The notes beneath the pieces were generated by a model. It saw nothing but the letters and a program-made list of their open reading frames with translations. It ran no database searches and had not been told where the DNA came from. A DNA stretch of 64,000 bases from Paraburkholderia sp. BCC1886. Its GTDB lineage: Bacteria > Pseudomonadota > Gammaproteobacteria > Burkholderiales > Burkholderiaceae. Every line of letters starts with the position of its first letter. Within the stretch, counting starts at the first letter, position 1. Positions 17,977-27,537 of the stretch are shown here, in pieces. Both the position numbers and the translations under genes were made by a program. Where the stretch lies: the NCBI RefSeq assembly GCF_900996245.1, contig NZ_CAAJGK010000063.1:248001-312000 (forward strand), read 5' to 3'.

Positions 17977-19506
17977 TTAGCCGAGATCCACCGGCACGAA
18001 GATCTGCGCGTTGTCGCGCTGGATCAGCAGCGCGATGCTGTTGCCGGCGCCGGCGATCATCTGTTTGAGCTGATCGACGCTCGTGACCGGACGGCCGTTC
18101 ACCGCCAGGATCACGTCGCCCGGCTGGATGCCGGCGTTCTCCGCCGCGCCGCCCGCCTGCTGCACCAGCAAGCCGTGCGACACCGACGCGCCATTCTTCT
18201 CTTCCGGCGTCAGCGGTCTGACGGCAACCCCCAGGCGGCCTTGCAACTGGGTCGGCTGATCGGGCTTGGCCGACGCTTCCTTGCTATCCGACAGCGAGCC
18301 GATGGTCACCTTCAGATCCTTGGTCGCCTTGTCGCGCCATACCTGCACGCTGGCCGAGCTGCCCGGCGCGATGCCGGCGATCTGCGACGGCAGATCCGAC
18401 GAGTCGATCACCGGCTCGCCATTCACCGAGAGGATCACGTCGCCCGGTTGCAGACCCGCCTTGGCGGCGGGGCCGCCCGGATCGACCGAGCTGACCAGCG
18501 CGCCTTGCGGCTTCTGCATGCCGAACGAGTCGGCGAGCGTCTGGTTCAGGCCCTGCACCGCGACGCCGAGACGGCCGCGACTCACGTGCCCGGTCTTGAC
18601 GATGTCGTCCTTCACCTTGATGGCTTCGTTGATCGGAATCGCGAACGACAGGCCCTGGAAGCCGCCGGTCTGCGAGTAGATCATCGAGTTGATGCCGATC
18701 ACTTCGCCTTGCAGGTTGAACAGCGGGCCGCCCGAGTTACCCGGATTCACCGGTACGTCGGTCTGGATGAAAGGCGTGTAGTTTTCGTTCGGCAGCGAAC
18801 GCGATTTCGCGCTGATGATGCCCGACGTCACGGTGTTGTCGAAACCGTAAGGCGAGCCGATCGCGACCACCCACTGCCCGACCTTGCTCTGCCGCGGATC
18901 GCCGATCTTCACGGTCGGCAGATTGCTCGCGTCGATCTTCAGCACGGCGACGTCCGACTGCTTGTCCGCGCCGACCACCTTGGCGCGGAACTCGCGCTTG
19001 TCCGTGAGCTTGACCGTGACGACATTGGCACCGTCCACCACGTGCGCGTTGGTGAGAATGTAGCCGTCGTTGCTGACGATGAAGCCGGAGCCCAGACTCG
19101 CGCTCGGCTGATCGGGCGCATCGCCGCCGTCGCCGCCCTGCATGCCCGGCACGCCGCCGAAGAAGTGCTTGTAGAACTGATAGAACGGATCGCTCGGATC
19201 GATCGGCAACTGGTTGCCATTACCGCCACCATTGGCACCGTCGCCATCGCCGTTACTGCGCAACGCGGTGCGCTTGACCACGTGCTTCGCGCTGATGTTG
19301 ACGACAGCCGGACCATAAGTTTCGACGAGTCCGGAGAAATCGGGAATGCCGGTTTTGGCGGCGGCTTCCGCGGGCATCATCGCGGCTTGCGCCGGCGTGA
19401 TGACCTGCGGCGCGGGCACGTCGCGATGCCCCGCCACATAGCCGGCGGAGAGCGCCACGGCAACGGCGACGGCAACGGCGCTGCGGGACAAGGTTTTCGC
19501 GTTCAT
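17977..19506 (-). CDS. degP: DegP/MucD-family periplasmic serine endoprotease
   Basis: A 509-residue HtrA protease. The signal or membrane-anchor segment is residues 1-25; the start MNAKTLSRSAVAV was chosen over an ORF extension. The catalytic triad is visible: His in TNAHVVDGA, Asp in QSDVAVLKI and Ser in GNSGGPLF. Two PDZ domains follow, with GLQPGDVILSVNG and GIQPGDVILAVNG. A Gly/Asn-rich loop precedes the protease domain. It degrades or refolds misfolded envelope proteins. It lies downstream of, and in the same direction as, a two-component system, as envelope-stress genes often do. Confidence 0.95.
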   Translation of the reverse strand: MNAKTLSRSAVAVAVAVALSAGYVAGHRDVPAPQVITPAQAAMMPAEAAAKTGIPDFSGLVETYGPAVVNISAKHVVKRTALRSNGDGDGANGGGNGNQLPIDPSDPFYQFYKHFFGGVPGMQGGDGGDAPDQPSASLGSGFIVSNDGYILTNAHVVDGANVVTVKLTDKREFRAKVVGADKQSDVAVLKIDASNLPTVKIGDPRQSKVGQWVVAIGSPYGFDNTVTSGIISAKSRSLPNENYTPFIQTDVPVNPGNSGGPLFNLQGEVIGINSMIYSQTGGFQGLSFAIPINEAIKVKDDIVKTGHVSRGRLGVAVQGLNQTLADSFGMQKPQGALVSSVDPGGPAAKAGLQPGDVILSVNGEPVIDSSDLPSQIAGIAPGSSASVQVWRDKATKDLKVTIGSLSDSKEASAKPDQPTQLQGRLGVAVRPLTPEEKNGASVSHGLLVQQAGGAAENAGIQPGDVILAVNGRPVTSVDQLKQMIAGAGNSIALLIQRDNAQIFVPVDLG

Positions 19507-19617
19507 CTGGTACTCCTGACGGGGAGAAAAAGGCTTTGGAATGACACGCAGCGTACGTGCCATCGCTTAAAGGAGTCTTAAGCAGAACCCGCGCTTTTTT
19601 GCCCGTTCGAGTCGACC

Positions 19618-20919
19618 TCAGAACCGCACGTCGACCTGCAAGCCGCCCGTCGGCGATTCGTCGAGCGACACCGCCGCGTGATGCTGCAAGGCGATGCGTC
19701 GCACGATCGCGAGTCCCAGTCCGCTGCCCGCCACATCGGTGCGCGCACGCGTCGCACCGGCGCCCGAGCGATAGAAGCGGTCGAACACGCGATCGCGCTC
19801 GGCCGGCTCGATGCCCGGCCCGCTATCGGCGATCCGCACCAGCGGATGCCCCTCTTCCACCACCAGCGAAACGTCGACACGGCCGCCGCGCGGCGTGTAC
19901 TTGGTGGCGTTATCGACGAGGTTGTTGAACATCACACGCAGCGCGTCGGCGTCGCCGATGACCGTGGCCGGCTCGCTCGCATCGATGCCGAGATCGACGC
20001 CGCGATTCTGCGCAAGCGGCGCGTAAGCCGCCACGCAATCCTGCAGGAGCATGCGCAGATCGATGGCATCGGTGACGGCGAGGCCATCGGGCTCCGAGCG
20101 AGCCAAAGCCAGCAATTGCTCGGCGAGACGCGTGGCGCGCGTCACCCCCGCCTGCAGATCGGCGAGCGCTTCCGTGCGCGACACGTCGTCTTTCGCGCGC
20201 GCCACCAGTTGCGACTGAATCTGCACGGCGGCGAGCGGCGTGCGCAACTCGTGCGCGGCATCGGCGACAAACGCCTTCTGAATATCGAGCGCGGTCGCGA
20301 GCCGTTCGAGCAGGCCGTTCAACGCGCGCACGAGCGGCTGCACTTCGAGCGGCAGACGCTGGTCGGGCAACGGATCGAGCGCTTCCGGATGGCGCGCGTC
20401 GAGCGCGCTGGTCACGCGCCGCAGCGGCCGCAACCCACGCCCGACGATCACCCACACCGCGAGTCCCATCAACGGCAACAGCACGATGAGCGGCCACAGC
20501 GTACGCAGCGCGACGCTCGCCGCGAGCTTGTTGCGCACCGACACCGGCTGCGCCAGTTGCACGACGTTATCGCCGACGATCGCGCCATACACGCGCCAGT
20601 CGCCGCGCTCCGTGTGTTCGGTCGAGAAGCCGAGTTCCGCACGCGGCGCGAGCGGCGCGCGCGGTCGCGAGTAATACATCAGCACGCCGTTGCGATTCCA
20701 GATTTGCAGCACGATGCCTTCCTCGCCGGTGTCGCGCGAACCCAGCACCTGCGAGAACGGCTCGGCCGGCAACGCCGCGGCGATCTGCTCCAACTGGTAA
20801 TCGAACAGCTCGTTGGCTTCGGCGAGCGCCTGCCGGTAGATCAGCCAGCCCGCGATGCCCACGCCGAGCAGCACCAGCGCCAGCAGGCCGATCAGCAATT
20901 GACGTCGGATCGAACGCAT
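19618..20919 (-). CDS. qseC: sensor histidine kinase (QseC-like)
   Basis: A 433-residue membrane histidine kinase: N-terminal helix (about 8-28), a periplasmic sensor region to about 140, a second helix (WPLIVLLPLMGLAVWVIV), HAMP, then the H-box with the phospho-acceptor in AHELRTPLAAV, N-box MFNNLVDNATKYTP and G-boxes DSGPGIEP and GSGLGLAIV. It pairs with the response regulator 4 bases upstream. The QseC assignment rests on the QseB-like character of the partner; the signal is unknown. Confidence 0.85.
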   Translation of the reverse strand: MRSIRRQLLIGLLALVLLGVGIAGWLIYRQALAEANELFDYQLEQIAAALPAEPFSQVLGSRDTGEEGIVLQIWNRNGVLMYYSRPRAPLAPRAELGFSTEHTERGDWRVYGAIVGDNVVQLAQPVSVRNKLAASVALRTLWPLIVLLPLMGLAVWVIVGRGLRPLRRVTSALDARHPEALDPLPDQRLPLEVQPLVRALNGLLERLATALDIQKAFVADAAHELRTPLAAVQIQSQLVARAKDDVSRTEALADLQAGVTRATRLAEQLLALARSEPDGLAVTDAIDLRMLLQDCVAAYAPLAQNRGVDLGIDASEPATVIGDADALRVMFNNLVDNATKYTPRGGRVDVSLVVEEGHPLVRIADSGPGIEPAERDRVFDRFYRSGAGATRARTDVAGSGLGLAIVRRIALQHHAAVSLDESPTGGLQVDVRF

Positions 20920-20923
20920 CGGC

Positions 20924-21586
20924 TCAGGCGTCCTTCGCGATCATGTAACCCAGACCGCGGACGTTACGGATCAGCTCCGCGCCGAGTTTCTTGCGCAGCG
21001 CGTGAATATAGACCTCGACGGTATTGCTGCCGATCTCCTCGCCCCAGCCATACATTTTTTCTTCGAGTTGACTCTTCGAGAGCACTGCGCCCGGCCGGGC
21101 GAGCAGCGCCTCCAGCAACGCGAACTCGCGCGCCGACAGCGCGACCGGCGCGCCGTCGAGCGTGACCTGGTGCGAAGCCGGGTCGAGCGTCAGGTTGCCA
21201 TGCCGGATAGTCGAATCGCTGCGGCCCGACTGACGCCGGATCAGCGCGCGCATGCGGGCGCCGAGTTCGTCGAGATCGAAAGGTTTGACGAGATAGTCGT
21301 CGGCGCCCGCGTCGAGACCTTTGACACGATCGGCGATCGCATCGCGCGCGGTCACGATCAGCACCGGCAACGCGTGACCGCGAGCGCGCAGCGTGCGCAA
21401 CACGTCGAGACCGTCGCGCTTGGGCAAGCCCAGATCGAGCAGCACGAGATCGTAAGGTTGATGGCCCGCGGCGCTCAGCGCGGCTTCGCCGTCTTCCACC
21501 CAGTCGACCGCGAAGCCCTCGCCGCGCAGCGCCTTGCGCACGCCTTCGGCGATCATCCGGTCGTCTTCGACTAGCAATATGCGCAT
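20924..21586 (-). CDS. qseB: OmpR-family response regulator (QseB-like)
   Basis: A 220-residue response regulator. D51 is the phospho-acceptor in LVLLDLGLPKRDGL, with acidic residues in VEDD and the conserved lysine in DYLVKPFDLDEL. The winged-helix domain contains the MYGWGEEIGSNTVEVYIH stretch typical of QseB/PmrA-type regulators. Start fixed at MRILLVEDD. It is cotranscribed with the kinase, and the DegP-like gene follows 111 bases after the kinase, so it may regulate that gene. Confidence 0.9.
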   Translation of the reverse strand: MRILLVEDDRMIAEGVRKALRGEGFAVDWVEDGEAALSAAGHQPYDLVLLDLGLPKRDGLDVLRTLRARGHALPVLIVTARDAIADRVKGLDAGADDYLVKPFDLDELGARMRALIRRQSGRSDSTIRHGNLTLDPASHQVTLDGAPVALSAREFALLEALLARPGAVLSKSQLEEKMYGWGEEIGSNTVEVYIHALRKKLGAELIRNVRGLGYMIAKDA

Positions 21587-21786
21587 GGTGATGGAGTTCC
21601 GAAACGGTTCGAGGATGCCGCATTCTAGCGTTCGCTTCGCGCGGACGCTGCGTGGCGGTTTTGACACCGCAGGCTCGCGGCATGTCTCTACAATGTGCGC
21701 TTTGCGTCGCGGCGCAATGCCATGCGATGCGTTTTTGCGTCGCCGGATTCGCGACCCGCCCCGAACTCTTGCATCCTCGCCAGTCC

Positions 21787-23487
21787 ATGACGCTTGCCTT
21801 GCTGTCCGCTTTTGCTCGCCGTGCCACGTTGCGCCGCCGGGCCGTCTCTTCCTCTACCTTTGCATCCGCGATTGCATCCGCTAATGATTCACCCATCGAC
21901 CGGTTCGCCTTGCGTCCGGCTTTGAGCGTGCTCGCATGCGTTGCATTAAGCGGCGCTGCGTTATCGCCGCAGGGCGCGCAGGCCCGCGTCAAGGCCGCGC
22001 ATCCCAGCGTCAATGTCACGACCGTGCTGCCGCAGCCGGTCATGCTCGGCCTGCAGCGCGCGCACGTTCCGCTATCGGCGATCAGCGTGGTCGTGGAGAA
22101 GGTGGGCGACCGCACGCCGATCGTCGCGCTGAACGCCGGCAAACCGATGATGCCCGCCTCGACGATGAAGCTCGTCACCACCTACTCCGGCCTGTCGATT
22201 CTCGGCCCCGATTACCGCTGGCGCACGAGCGCCTATTCGGACGGCACGCTCGACGCGAGCGGCGTCCTGCACGGCAACCTGTACATCCAGGGAACCGGCG
22301 ACCCGAAACTGGTGCCGGAGGAACTCATCGACCTCGTGCAGAAGATCCACCAGGCGGGAATCACGGGCATCGACGGCGCGCTGGTGCTCGACAAGCGTTA
22401 CTTCGATCCGTCCACGCGCGACCTGCCGCCGTTCGACGACGACGCGACCGCTCCTTACAACGTCGGCCCCGACCCGCTGCTGTACGCGTTCAAGGCACTG
22501 TCGTTCACGTTGACGCCGTCGCCCGACGGCAGCGTCGCGATCGACGTAGTGCCGGCGCTCGCGCAGTTGCAGATCGACAATCAGATGCATGCGGTAAACG
22601 GCCCTTGCCGCGGCGATGCATCGATCGTGTCGCCGACGGTCACGCCGCAGCCGAACGGCACGGTAGTCGCATCGTTCGCCGGCAGGTACTCGGTGCGCTG
22701 CGGCCCGCGCACGATCAACCTCGCCGTGCTCGATCACTCGTCGTTTTTTGCCGGCGGTTTTCTCGCGCTGTGGCAGCAGACCGGCGGCACGTTCCATGGC
22801 GCGACGCGTGAAGGCGCGGTTCCGGTTGGTGCACGGCTCGTCGCCACGCATCAGAGCCCGGTGCTGGGCGACATCGTTCGCGACATCAACAAGTTCAGCA
22901 ACAACACGATGGCGCGCAATCTGTTTCTGACCATCGGCGCGGCCGAAGAGAAGCCGCCCGCGACGCCCGCCAAATCGGCCGAAGCCATTCAGGCGTTCCT
23001 GCAGCGCGACAGCATCAACATGGAATATCTGACGCTCGACAACGGCTCGGGTCTGTCGCGCGACGAGCATGTGACCGCGCTGGCGCTGGCCGACCTGTTG
23101 CAGCGGGCGAACGCGAGCCCGGTCGCGCAACCGTTCGTCGATTCGCTGCCGATCGCGGGTGTCGACGGCACGATGCGCAACCGGCTGACCAACCTCGGCG
23201 CCGGCGGCTATGCGCACATCAAGACCGGCACCTTGCGCGACGTCCGTGCGATCGCCGGCTACGTGGCGTCGGCGGACGGCAATAGCTACGTGGTGGTGAG
23301 CCTGATCAACGATCCGCACGCCGAAGCCGCACGCGCTGCGCACGATGCGCTGCTCGAGTGGGTGTATCAGGGACCGGCGCAGGGCTTGACCCGAGTGGCC
23401 GAAGCCACGAGTGCCCCGTCGAACGCGCCGTTTGCAGAACCGCGCGGCAAGCCCAGGAAAAACCCGAAGAAGCGCGGCGCCCATTGA
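21787..23487 (+). CDS. dacB: D-alanyl-D-alanine carboxypeptidase/endopeptidase (PBP4)
   Basis: A class C penicillin-binding protein with all three active-site motifs: SxxK in MPASTMKLV, SxN in KFSNNTMAR and KTG in AHIKTGTLRD. It trims or cleaves peptidoglycan cross-links in the periplasm. The start is uncertain. The frame is open from 21652; 21787 (MTLALLSAF) is a plausible start, but the clearest signal-peptide-like segment (LRPALSVLACVALSGAAL, ending QAQA-like) is some 40 residues further in. The C-terminus is a basic tail. It is divergent from the qseB-like gene. Confidence 0.9.
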   Translation: MTLALLSAFARRATLRRRAVSSSTFASAIASANDSPIDRFALRPALSVLACVALSGAALSPQGAQARVKAAHPSVNVTTVLPQPVMLGLQRAHVPLSAISVVVEKVGDRTPIVALNAGKPMMPASTMKLVTTYSGLSILGPDYRWRTSAYSDGTLDASGVLHGNLYIQGTGDPKLVPEELIDLVQKIHQAGITGIDGALVLDKRYFDPSTRDLPPFDDDATAPYNVGPDPLLYAFKALSFTLTPSPDGSVAIDVVPALAQLQIDNQMHAVNGPCRGDASIVSPTVTPQPNGTVVASFAGRYSVRCGPRTINLAVLDHSSFFAGGFLALWQQTGGTFHGATREGAVPVGARLVATHQSPVLGDIVRDINKFSNNTMARNLFLTIGAAEEKPPATPAKSAEAIQAFLQRDSINMEYLTLDNGSGLSRDEHVTALALADLLQRANASPVAQPFVDSLPIAGVDGTMRNRLTNLGAGGYAHIKTGTLRDVRAIAGYVASADGNSYVVVSLINDPHAEAARAAHDALLEWVYQGPAQGLTRVAEATSAPSNAPFAEPRGKPRKNPKKRGAH

Positions 23488-23717
23488 GGATTCCTTCTAC
23501 CGAGCCGCGCGCCGCGGCTCGCTCTAACGTGTACGCTGTCGGGCAATGTTCGGCGCGCGTGTAAACGCGGGCTGTCATGCACGAGCCTTGCAGCGATTGC
23601 GCTCGCGTGATCCGCTCAAACGACGGTCCGCTGCATGACCTGCTGCATTGCCGGAAATAATAATCAGCGTACCCGCGGGGACTCACCCGGCGGACAGCGA
23701 CCACGGAGGACGACACC

Positions 23718-24650
23718 ATGCGATTCGATGCCGAATTGCTGCTGCTTGCCATGGCGCCGGTCTTTCTCGCATGCATCGGTTGGGAAGCCTGGCACCTGCG
23801 GCGCACGCGCCCCGGCGCGCAGCTTTATAGCTGGCGCGACACGCTCTGCAACGCCGCGCTGGCGCTGTTGCAGCAGGCGGCCGACAAGCTCGCCTGGCTC
23901 GCCATCATTCCCGTCTACGCGTTTTTCTACGACCGCTACCGCGTGCATACGTGGCCGGCTAGCTGGGTGTCGCTCGTCGTGCTGTTCGTGGCGCAGGACT
24001 TTCTCTATTACGTATTCCATCGCTGCAGTCATCGGGTTCGCTGGCTATGGGCCGCGCACGTCGTGCATCACTCGTCCGAGCGGATGAATTTTTCGACCGC
24101 CTTTCGCCAGAGCCTGATGTATCCCATCGCCGGCATGTGGCTGTTCTGGATTCCGCTGGCCGTGCTGGGCTTTCCGCCGAAGCAGATTGTCGCCATCGTG
24201 CTGATCAATCTCGGCTTTCAGTTCTTCGTTCATACCCAGGCGATCGGTAAGCTCGGCTGGCTCGAATACGTGCTCAATACACCGTCGATTCACCGCGTGC
24301 ATCACGCCCGCAACGATCGTTATATCGACACGAACTATGCGGGCGTGCTGGTGATCTGGGACCGGCTGTTCGGCAGTTTCGTCGAGGAAGATCCGCACGA
24401 TGCGCTGGTGTACGGCATCGTCGAACCTTTGTCCACTTATAACCCGCTAACGGCGACGTTCCACGAATGGCGCTCGATGGCCGCCGACGTGGTGAGCGTG
24501 CGAGGTGTGCGCAACAAGTTGCGCGCGCTGTTCGCTCCGCCCGCGTGGGCGACGCAATATCATGCGCGTCGCGCCGCCGGCCTCGCGGTTCCGGAAGCAG
24601 ATGCGCCGGACAACGACACGGCCGCGTTTCAAACAACACGCAGGCATTAG
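23718..24650 (+). CDS. sterol desaturase / fatty acid hydroxylase family protein
   Basis: A 310-residue membrane protein with the eight-histidine di-iron signature: HRCSHR, HVVHHSSE and HRVHHARN. About four membrane segments precede and interrupt the cluster. A GGAGG ribosome binding site sits before the ATG. Members hydroxylate or desaturate lipid substrates using O2 at a non-haem di-iron site. The bacterial substrate (an alkyl lipid, hopanoid or carotenoid) cannot be told from the sequence. Confidence 0.9.
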   Translation: MRFDAELLLLAMAPVFLACIGWEAWHLRRTRPGAQLYSWRDTLCNAALALLQQAADKLAWLAIIPVYAFFYDRYRVHTWPASWVSLVVLFVAQDFLYYVFHRCSHRVRWLWAAHVVHHSSERMNFSTAFRQSLMYPIAGMWLFWIPLAVLGFPPKQIVAIVLINLGFQFFVHTQAIGKLGWLEYVLNTPSIHRVHHARNDRYIDTNYAGVLVIWDRLFGSFVEEDPHDALVYGIVEPLSTYNPLTATFHEWRSMAADVVSVRGVRNKLRALFAPPAWATQYHARRAAGLAVPEADAPDNDTAAFQTTRRH

Positions 24651-24744
24651 AAGATTCTGTAAGCTGTCGTCATGCCGCCGACGCGGTGGGCGCTGCCTGC
24701 AATAAATGGCATATCGGCCAGACCTACGAGGAGATTGAAACAAC

Positions 24745-25899
24745 ATGATTCGAACAACAGCATCGAAGAAACAGCATGGTTCCCGCATCACGCAAATCGC
24801 TTTGGCGAGCGCGGCATTTGCGTTGCTGACCGCTTGCGGCGGTGGTGGCGACGACAACAATTCGGGCAGTTCGACGCCTGCGGGCGGGGTGAAACTGCAA
24901 GTGGTCTCGTTCGGCGACAGTCTCTCGGACGTCGGCACGTATGCGCCGGTAATCCAGGCGAACTTCGGCGGCGGCCGCTTCACGACGAACCCGGGCGAAG
25001 TGTGGACCCAGAAGGTCGCAGAGTATTACGGCGGCACGTTGACGGCGGCGTATCTGGGCGGCTTTGGTCAGCCGTTGGCGGCGGCGGGCGGTTATGGATA
25101 CGCACAGGGCGGCTCGCGCGTGACCGACCCGGATGGCGAAGGTCATGCCGCGACGGGACAGCCTGACTATGCGCAGGCGACGACGGTGCCGATCGTGACG
25201 CAGGTGCAGAACTATCTGGCCGCGCACGGCAGCTTTAATTCGAATCAACTGGTGCTGGTGAATGGCGGCGCGAACGACATTTTCGAGCTGGCGACTTCGT
25301 TGACGACCGCGATTCAGACGGACATTGCGGGTGGCATGACGGCGCAGGCTGCCGTGGTGAAGGAAACGCAGGGAACGCTGGTACCGGTGGCGGTTGCGTT
25401 GGCGCAGCAGGTGGGTGTGATCTTGCAGAATGGCGCGACGCACGTGGTGGTGTCGAATGTGCCGGACATTGGGCAGACGCCGCTGGGGTTATCGGAGGGG
25501 CCGGCGGGGCAGGCATTGTTGTCGGCGATTACGACGGTGTACAACACCGCGTTGTTTGGGGCTTTGCAGCAGGCGGGGCTGTATAGCAAGATCATTCCGA
25601 TCGATGCTTATTCCTGGCAGGATAATTTGACGACTAATGCTGCGGCTAATGGGTTTAGCGTGACCAATACGGGGACTGCCTGTAATTTGACTGCGATGGC
25701 TACGGCTGCTGCCAAGTATGGGGAGAGCGATCCTACTGCGTTTGCTTCTTCGTTGTTCTGCTCACCGCAGACCTATACCGTCGCTGGGGCGGATCAGAGC
25801 TATATGTATGCCGATGAAGTGCATCCTACGACGCATACGCATGCGCTTTTTGCGCAGTATGTGGAGCAGCAGGTGGCTGCTGCTGGGGTCGGGAAGTAA
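24745..25899 (+). CDS. SGNH/GDSL-family lipase-esterase lipoprotein
   Basis: A 384-residue putative lipoprotein: signal peptide with lipobox LLTAC, then a Gly/Asp/Ser-rich linker. Block I FGDSLSDVG contains the nucleophile serine, block III VNGGANDIF the oxyanion asparagine, and block V is DEVHPTTHTH with the catalytic Asp and His. It is an esterase or lipase exported to the envelope. Codon use shifts to less GC-rich codons in the last third. A strong ribosome binding site, GAGGAGA, precedes the start. Confidence 0.9.
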   Translation: MIRTTASKKQHGSRITQIALASAAFALLTACGGGGDDNNSGSSTPAGGVKLQVVSFGDSLSDVGTYAPVIQANFGGGRFTTNPGEVWTQKVAEYYGGTLTAAYLGGFGQPLAAAGGYGYAQGGSRVTDPDGEGHAATGQPDYAQATTVPIVTQVQNYLAAHGSFNSNQLVLVNGGANDIFELATSLTTAIQTDIAGGMTAQAAVVKETQGTLVPVAVALAQQVGVILQNGATHVVVSNVPDIGQTPLGLSEGPAGQALLSAITTVYNTALFGALQQAGLYSKIIPIDAYSWQDNLTTNAAANGFSVTNTGTACNLTAMATAAAKYGESDPTAFASSLFCSPQTYTVAGADQSYMYADEVHPTTHTHALFAQYVEQQVAAAGVGK

Positions 25900-26481
25900 G
25901 GGTTTTTTGTTGGTCTGGATTTTTTGGCCTTTCCTTGATTTGTTAGTGGTCTATTAGCGTTCCCCCTGTGCGGGGGGCACCTACTTTTCTTTGCCGCCGC
26001 AAAGAAAAGTAGGCAAAAGAAAGCGGCTCACACCGCTAATTCTTAAGCGGGGACCGCGCGGGTTTCTTTGGTAGTGGTGCATCTGGAATCCGGTCCCGCG
26101 CGCATTCGACGTTAGTGACAAAGCACTCATCAGCTCCCACTCCGCACTGCGTGCGTCGCGGATGGGTACACCACGGAAAGCGAAAAACCGAGGGTGGTAG
26201 AACGACCCGGGGGGCGCGCGAAGCGTCGCCGGAAGAATGACTGCCTTGTCACCAAGGCGAAGTGTGCGAGAGCACGGATTCCAGATGCACCACTAATAGG
26301 GAAATGCTACGGGGCCCACTTATAAGCTAGCGGTGTGAGCCGCTTTCTTTTGCCTACTTTTCTTTGCGGCCGGCAAAGAAAAGTAGGTGCCCCCCCGCAC
26401 AGGGGGAACGCTAATAGACCACTACCAAAGCAAGGAGAGGCCAAAGCCCAAAAAAGCCAGTGCAACGATAAAACCCACCCT
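25900..26481. other. intergenic region occupied by a nested inverted-repeat element
   Basis: 582 bases between the convergent GDSL and tsaC genes. Nearly all of it is the inverted-repeat element described separately. No ORF in it has coding character. Confidence 0.8.
25918..26452. repeat. about 535-bp non-coding element with long nested inverted repeats
   Basis: Left arm 25944-26038 and right arm 26328-26424 are near-perfect inverted copies; weaker homology extends both arms outward by about 25 bases. Each arm carries its own 13-base palindrome (CTACTTTTCTTTG and its complement, at 25981-26012 and 26354-26386). A second, inner inverted pair of 20 bases lies at 26072-26091 and 26276-26295. 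The unpaired middle is about 180 bases and GC-rich. No transposase is present. I recall similar CTTTTGCCTACTTTTCTTTG motifs as being common between Paraburkholderia genes, but I could not check this here. Confidence 0.85.
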
Positions 26482-27528
26482 TCACTCCGCCTCAAAAGCC
26501 GCAGCCGCCCTCCCCAACCGATCATTAACCGCATCCCACTCTGCCGCCTCAGGCAGCTTCTCAACAAGAATCCGCCCAACCCCCGCGCGATCGAGCGCCC
26601 TCAGCATCCCATAAAGCTCCCGCGCATAAACCATCGGTTCTTCAGGCGCAGCCAAAAACCGGACCCCCTCCGCGCGAGCCCAGTCCCCCGCCCGGGAAAC
26701 CCGTGCCACCAACGCCACGCGTTCACCCACCCCGAGCCCCGCGAGCACCCTTTCGAGCGCCTCGAACGGCAACAACACCAATGGTGTCCTCGGCGCGTAA
26801 TGCGCCTTCAACGTCCCGGAAGCCCGCGGTGCAGTCGCATCCGACCCATCCGGCAGACGCGGCGCCTCCCCGATCACGTCGGCAATCTGCTGCGGCGTCA
26901 CATGCCCCGGCCGCAACAGCGCCGGAAAACCCCGCGACAAATCCAGAATCGTCGACTCGATCCCCACCTCCGACGCGCCGCCATCCAACACGTGAATCGC
27001 CGAGCCGAACTCATCGCGCACATGCTGCGCCGTCGTCGGACTCACATGCCCAAACCGGTTGGCCGACGGCCCGGCAACGCCGCCATGCCCACCGCGCAAC
27101 GCGCTGAACGCCTCCAGTAAAGCCTGCGCAACCGGATGCGACGGACACCGCAGTCCCACCGAATCCTGCCCCCCGCTGACCGCCGGATCGATATGCGCCG
27201 CACGCTTGAGAATCAAGGTCAGCGGCCCCGGCCAGAACGCGTCGATCAAGCGCTGCGCCTGCGCCGGCAAATGCTCGACCCAGTAGCCCGGATCGCCCTG
27301 CGGCGCCAGATGCACGATCACCGGATGGTTCGCCGGCCGCCCCTTCGCCGCATAAATACGCGCCACCGCGTCCGCACTCTCGGCATCACCGCCGAGGCCA
27401 TACACCGTCTCGGTGGGAAAGGCGACCAGTTCGCCCGCATCCAGCAAGGCGGCCGCGTGTGCGATCTCCGCCGCGCTAACCGGCAACGCGCTCGCCGCAG
27501 CAACGGGTGGTTTCTGTTGATCCGACAT
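26482..27528 (-). CDS. tsaC: L-threonylcarbamoyladenylate synthase (Sua5/YrdC type)
   Basis: A 348-residue protein. The YrdC domain (about residues 15-210) contains FPTETVYGLGGDA and the KGRPANHP motif; the C-terminal Sua5 domain is present, making it the long Sua5 form. It makes threonylcarbamoyl-AMP from threonine, bicarbonate and ATP for the t6A37 modification of ANN-decoding tRNAs. It starts 9 bases downstream of purK, so it belongs to the purine operon. Confidence 0.93.
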   Translation of the reverse strand: MSDQQKPPVAAASALPVSAAEIAHAAALLDAGELVAFPTETVYGLGGDAESADAVARIYAAKGRPANHPVIVHLAPQGDPGYWVEHLPAQAQRLIDAFWPGPLTLILKRAAHIDPAVSGGQDSVGLRCPSHPVAQALLEAFSALRGGHGGVAGPSANRFGHVSPTTAQHVRDEFGSAIHVLDGGASEVGIESTILDLSRGFPALLRPGHVTPQQIADVIGEAPRLPDGSDATAPRASGTLKAHYAPRTPLVLLPFEALERVLAGLGVGERVALVARVSRAGDWARAEGVRFLAAPEEPMVYARELYGMLRALDRAGVGRILVEKLPEAAEWDAVNDRLGRAAAAFEAE

Positions 27529-27537
27529 GGCCAGCCG

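Noticed and set aside
17962..19581. 539-codon plus-strand frame over the DegP gene
   Set aside because: Antisense shadow of a clear protease gene.
21661..21694. TTGACA and TACAAT upstream of dacB as a sigma-70 promoter
   Set aside because: The spacing is 22 bases, too long for a sigma-70 promoter.
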